DNA from: Pseudarthrobacter sp. PS3-L1
Lineage (GTDB): Bacteria > Actinomycetota > Actinomycetes > Actinomycetales > Micrococcaceae
Assembly: GCF_030063285.1 (NCBI RefSeq)
Contig: NZ_JASISU010000001.1
Span: 1 to 64,000 of the forward strand
DNA length: 64,000 bases
Direction of reading: 5' to 3'
Of this stretch, positions 61,567 through 64,000 are shown one piece after another. The translations under genes and the position numbers were made by a program. Each line of letters begins with the position of its first letter. Within the stretch, counting starts at the first letter, position 1. The notes under the pieces are model-generated. The model was not told the origin of the DNA, did not search any database, and saw nothing but the letters and a program-made list of their open reading frames with translations.

Positions 61567-62679
61567 ATGCGTCTTACTGTTCTCAGTTCCCTTGATGTCT
61601 TGTGTCGGCAGCAGGCGTGTGAGGTCCTTGCAGCCCAATACCCGGCGGCTGTCGTGGTTCTCCACGACCTCCTCGAAGACGGCGTGGTAATCCGCCGCAT
61701 TTTTGGCCGGTCTGGGCCGATCGGGCGGGAGGAAACCTTGCTAGAACACGGCTGTTTGAGCTGCACGGTCCGCTTGGATGTGGTTCCCACGATCGAAGGC
61801 CTCCTGGCTGAGGGTGCGGAGCACATTATTATCGGTCTGCCCCCGGCGGTCCCTGCGTCCATGGCCGTTGATGCGCTCAAGAGCGGCCTTATAGCCCCGG
61901 TTGTTATCGATTCGGTGGTGTTGGCGTGTGCACCGGATGCTCTTGAAGACCACATTTGGGACCATCACACCATCTTCGAATCGGGGTTCACTGCGGCCCC
62001 TGATGATCAGCGGACTCCTGGGGAATTCATGATTGGTGAACTCGCCTTCAGCGACACCGTCCTCTTGAGCGAGCCTGAGTTGGTTCCTGTGGATCCGCGG
62101 GAGCGCGCCCGCGGCGTGCAGCTCCTTGGGCACCTGGCCCCGCACGCCCTCATCACCGAAAACGCCTGCGACATGGGTCCTGGCAGACACGACTATGAAG
62201 AGGCAACGGCCAGGATGGTTCCCGGCGTGGTGCGGGTTCCGGCCGGGTCGTCCGCGTCTGCTTTCATGACTGTCGCCCGAGAGCTCCAGCGCCCACTCCA
62301 TCCCGAGCGGTTCCGCCACGCGTTATCTACCTTGGCGCAGGGCTGTTGCTGGCTCCGCGGCAGGCTATGGATCGCTGCGGTACCCGAACACCGGATCGTT
62401 ATCCAAGGCATCGGACCGCGCATTTGGCTGGAGAACACCGGACCGTGGCTCGCCGGCCAGAGACCCGTTCCGGCCTCGAACCGGGCGAACAAGGATGGCA
62501 TGGCACTGGACAGACGCTATGACTCTTTTGACCGAGGAACAGTCCTCGCAGTCACCGGCGAAAACATCGACGCCGCGGAGATCACCCGGCTACTCGCAGA
62601 ATGCGAACTCACCGACGCGGAACTAGCTAACGGCCTTACCAGCCTGCAAGACCCCTTCGACCTCACCACAGCCCACTGA
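61567..62679 (+). CDS. CobW/COG0523-like protein, Zur-regulated
   Basis: The 370-aa protein resembles the G3E GTPase family in overall order: N-terminal MRLTVLSSLDVLCRQQACEV, EHGCLSCTVRLDVVPTIEGL with a CxxC (usual members have CxCC), IIIGLPP, and a C-terminal CobW_C-like part (RFRHALSTLAQGCCWLRGRLWIAA). The GxxGxGKT P-loop is missing at the N-terminus, so GTP binding is doubtful and it may be a degenerate, zinc-sensing relative. ATG 61567 lies 12 bp after the Zur box. Confidence 0.8.
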   Translation: MRLTVLSSLDVLCRQQACEVLAAQYPAAVVVLHDLLEDGVVIRRIFGRSGPIGREETLLEHGCLSCTVRLDVVPTIEGLLAEGAEHIIIGLPPAVPASMAVDALKSGLIAPVVIDSVVLACAPDALEDHIWDHHTIFESGFTAAPDDQRTPGEFMIGELAFSDTVLLSEPELVPVDPRERARGVQLLGHLAPHALITENACDMGPGRHDYEEATARMVPGVVRVPAGSSASAFMTVARELQRPLHPERFRHALSTLAQGCCWLRGRLWIAAVPEHRIVIQGIGPRIWLENTGPWLAGQRPVPASNRANKDGMALDRRYDSFDRGTVLAVTGENIDAAEITRLLAECELTDAELANGLTSLQDPFDLTTAH

Positions 62680-62720
62680 CCACAACACCCTGACCACAAC
62701 ACCCTGACCACAACACCCTG
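62679..62720 (+). repeat. Three 14-bp tandem repeats before rpmJ
   Basis: ACCACAACACCCTG occurs three times in a row, beginning at the last base of the CobW-like stop. It lengthens the gap before the rpmJ ribosome binding site (AAGGAG). It may have grown by slippage. Confidence 0.9.
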
Positions 62721-62742
62721 ACCCCTACTCAAGGAGCACCAC

Positions 62743-62865
62743 ATGAAAGTACGAAACTCGCTACGGGCACTGAAGAACATGCCGGGAGCGCAGGTAGTTC
62801 GCCGCCGTGGCAGAACCTTCGTCATCAACAAGAAAAACCCTCGCATGAAAGCCCGCCAGGGCTAA
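62743..62865 (+). CDS. rpmJ2: Ribosomal protein L36, zinc-free paralogue
   Basis: The 40-aa protein ([20 protein letters not shown], then [20 protein letters not shown]) is a large-subunit protein L36. The four zinc-binding residues (C-C-C-H) of the zinc-containing form are absent, as in paralogues that replace it under zinc starvation. AAGGAGCACCAC precedes the ATG. Position after the Zur-controlled CobW-like gene fits a zinc-saving operon. Confidence 0.95.
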   Translation: MKVRNSLRALKNMPGAQVVRRRGRTFVINKKNPRMKARQG

Positions 62866-63012
62866 CTGTTTCTGATAGTCCCGGCCGGGACCCTTCACCG
62901 TGCCCGGGCCTAGACATTTAAGCGGGTGAACACCGGATCTTGGGCCCGGAACAAGGACCCAAGAAACTGACCAGGTGATCGACCCCTTAACGGGCGAGGA
63001 AAGGTGACTGCA

Positions 63013-63432
63013 ATGCGCAAGAAACGCACACCGACTAGCGGTACTGAACCCGACGGTCTCCTCATCGCCGTATGTGAAGGTCATCGATGCAATGCACTCC
63101 ACCGGCTCGCCGACGCTCAAAAAGGTGCCGATCGGTTACGACCGGCCATCACGAGTAGTAGGGGCGCGGTACTAGTCTCTGCACAGTGTCTCGGCGCTTG
63201 CGCCAGCGGGGCCGTTGCAGCTGTCGCCCGCCGCGACGGAGCAACAGGCTCAACCGGCCCATCCTTATGGTTGGGCGGCATAGATCAACCAAGCGTCCTT
63301 GACGCCCTTCTAGGATGGATCACAACCGAGAGCACCAACAGCAGCGCCGACGCCCGCGAGACGCTGCCGCCGGCACTACACAACACAGTCATCGGAGTCG
63401 GCAACCCGATCCGTACTCACAGCCACAATTGA
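63013..63432 (+). CDS. Thioredoxin-like [2Fe-2S] ferredoxin-domain protein
   Basis: The 139-aa protein has a thioredoxin-like ferredoxin domain with cysteines in LLIAVCEGHRCNALHRL and VSAQCLGACASGAVAAV, the four-Cys pattern of such domains, and WLGGIDQPSVLDALLGWI at the end. Similar proteins occur in Zur operons with CobW-like genes and may bind metal rather than Fe-S. ATG 63013 has GGAAAGG eight bases upstream; GTG 63004 is too close to that site. Confidence 0.8.
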   Translation: MRKKRTPTSGTEPDGLLIAVCEGHRCNALHRLADAQKGADRLRPAITSSRGAVLVSAQCLGACASGAVAAVARRDGATGSTGPSLWLGGIDQPSVLDALLGWITTESTNSSADARETLPPALHNTVIGVGNPIRTHSHN

Positions 63433-63464
63433 GTACACCCACCCGCATCCGGGCCCTGGCATTC

Positions 63465-63506
63465 TTGAGTCCAATAGTCCAAAGATCTTTGGACTATTGG
63501 ACTCAA
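63465..63506. repeat. 42-bp perfect palindrome
   Basis: The left arm begins TTGAGTCCAATAGTCCAAAG and meets its exact complement at an AGATCT centre (63483-63488). The two arms have 21 bp each. It follows the Zur operon and lacks a T tract. GGACTATTGGACT is itself an internal near direct repeat. Confidence 0.9.
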
Positions 63507-63623
63507 GCCAGAATCTAGCTAGACACCCACACCACAGAGATCTCGAAAACACCATCTGGGACTGCCCAAGTGAGACCGAAAAGATCATCATCGACAGCGA
63601 CAAGTAACACCCACCGAGCATAG

Positions 63624-63670
63624 AAAAAGCCCGGACCCTAGATATCTGAAGTATCTAGGCTCCGGGCTTT
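63624..63670. terminator. Bidirectional intrinsic terminator
   Basis: AAAAGCCCGGA and TCCGGGCTTT with inner arms CTAGATA and TATCTAG form a long stem with A and T tracts on each side. It ends the Zur operon. Confidence 0.8.
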
Positions 63671-64000
63671 CTCGTCCCGATATTCTACCGGCATCATCCG
63701 GCGAACCCCCAAGATTCACCGGGCCGGGAAAACGAGGGCACCGGAACCGCTGAAAATGCGGGCGGTCCGCCGCACCAAGGCTCACCTCACGTGCGGGCTC
63801 ACCAGCGCCGGACCGCCAATAAACCGCGACACATCCTTAGCCTCACCCCGGGTACAGCGCAGCAGTTACCGCCACAGAGTCGTATAGGCGTAACTGTTTC
63901 CATTTGGAACACAGCCCTGAACTAAGCGCACGAAAGAACCAAAACCTGGGCGCAGCATTCAATCCTGCTTCACAGTTGGCCTTCGTGTTAAACGCATACA
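63671..64000. other. Window end, nothing supported
   Basis: The last 330 bp hold no gene I can support; short frames are unlike known proteins. Confidence 0.4.

Noticed and set aside
1..64000. CRISPR arrays, tRNA or rRNA genes
   Set aside because: I saw no regularly spaced repeats and no clover-leaf or rRNA core sequences while reading both strands, but a search by covariance models was not possible.

Overview
The window looks like DNA from a high-GC Gram-positive actinobacterium, most likely a Micrococcales of the Arthrobacter type. The evidence is three Lsr2 genes, an actinobacterial copper gene set (CopB with DUF305, DUF6153 and F510_1955-type lipoproteins), sugar ABC importers without their own ATPase, frequent GTG/TTG starts and ATGA/GTGA stop-start overlaps. 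I found no rRNA, tRNA, replication initiator, partition or conjugation gene, so chromosome island versus plasmid cannot be decided.

Layout. 0-6.2 kb: accessory DNA with two lsr2 genes and one lsr2 relic, a serine-recombinase fragment, an IS3-type transposase remnant, a VOC/DinB/YCII operon and a TM-helix channel-like protein. 6.4-14.7 kb: surface and copper island (CHRD-like anchored protein, lipoproteins, a RES/Xre toxin-antitoxin pair, a CsoR-type operator, a CopZ-like chaperone, CopB ATPase, DUF6153, DUF305, BNR-repeat lipoprotein). 14.8-22.3 kb: hypothetical genes, a third lsr2, a broken Abi_2 gene behind a terminator-ended leader that may be an ncRNA, an NAD-binding protein, a decayed VOC/DinB copy and unassigned genes. 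22.3-32.5 kb: large catalase, three glycosyltransferases, and a SipW-type signal peptidase fused to Ig-like repeats next to a TasA/CalY-like exported protein.

32.5-39.5 kb is one leftward operon for amino-sugar use: ROK regulator, solute-binding lipoprotein, two permeases, GH3 beta-N-acetylglucosaminidase and ROK kinase. 39.6-42 kb is a graveyard of fragments (MmyB-type regulator tail, ISL3 transposase, a carbohydrate-binding tail). 42-54 kb holds regulator/effector pairs (MerR with a small multidrug exporter, TetR with an SGNH hydrolase, a DesKR-like two-component system facing two membrane-protein genes) and alpha/beta hydrolases. 55-56.6 kb is a divergent quinone-oxidoreductase/TetR pair. 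57-61.5 kb is dense in toxin-antitoxin-like modules (two HTH plus nucleotidyltransferase pairs, a MerR gene, an excisionase-like HTH protein, a YhcG nuclease relic). 61.5-63.5 kb is a zinc-starvation (Zur) operon: CobW-type GTPase-like protein, zinc-free ribosomal protein L36 and a thioredoxin-like ferredoxin.

A roughly 75-bp element, whose core resembles TTGTCATATGCGCTGTTATC, occurs at least seven times, always on the + strand and next to lsr2 copies, recombinase or transposase remnants, or decayed DNA. It is the most striking structure that the genes do not explain. The other leading candidates are the SipW-substrate fusion and the Abi leader RNA.
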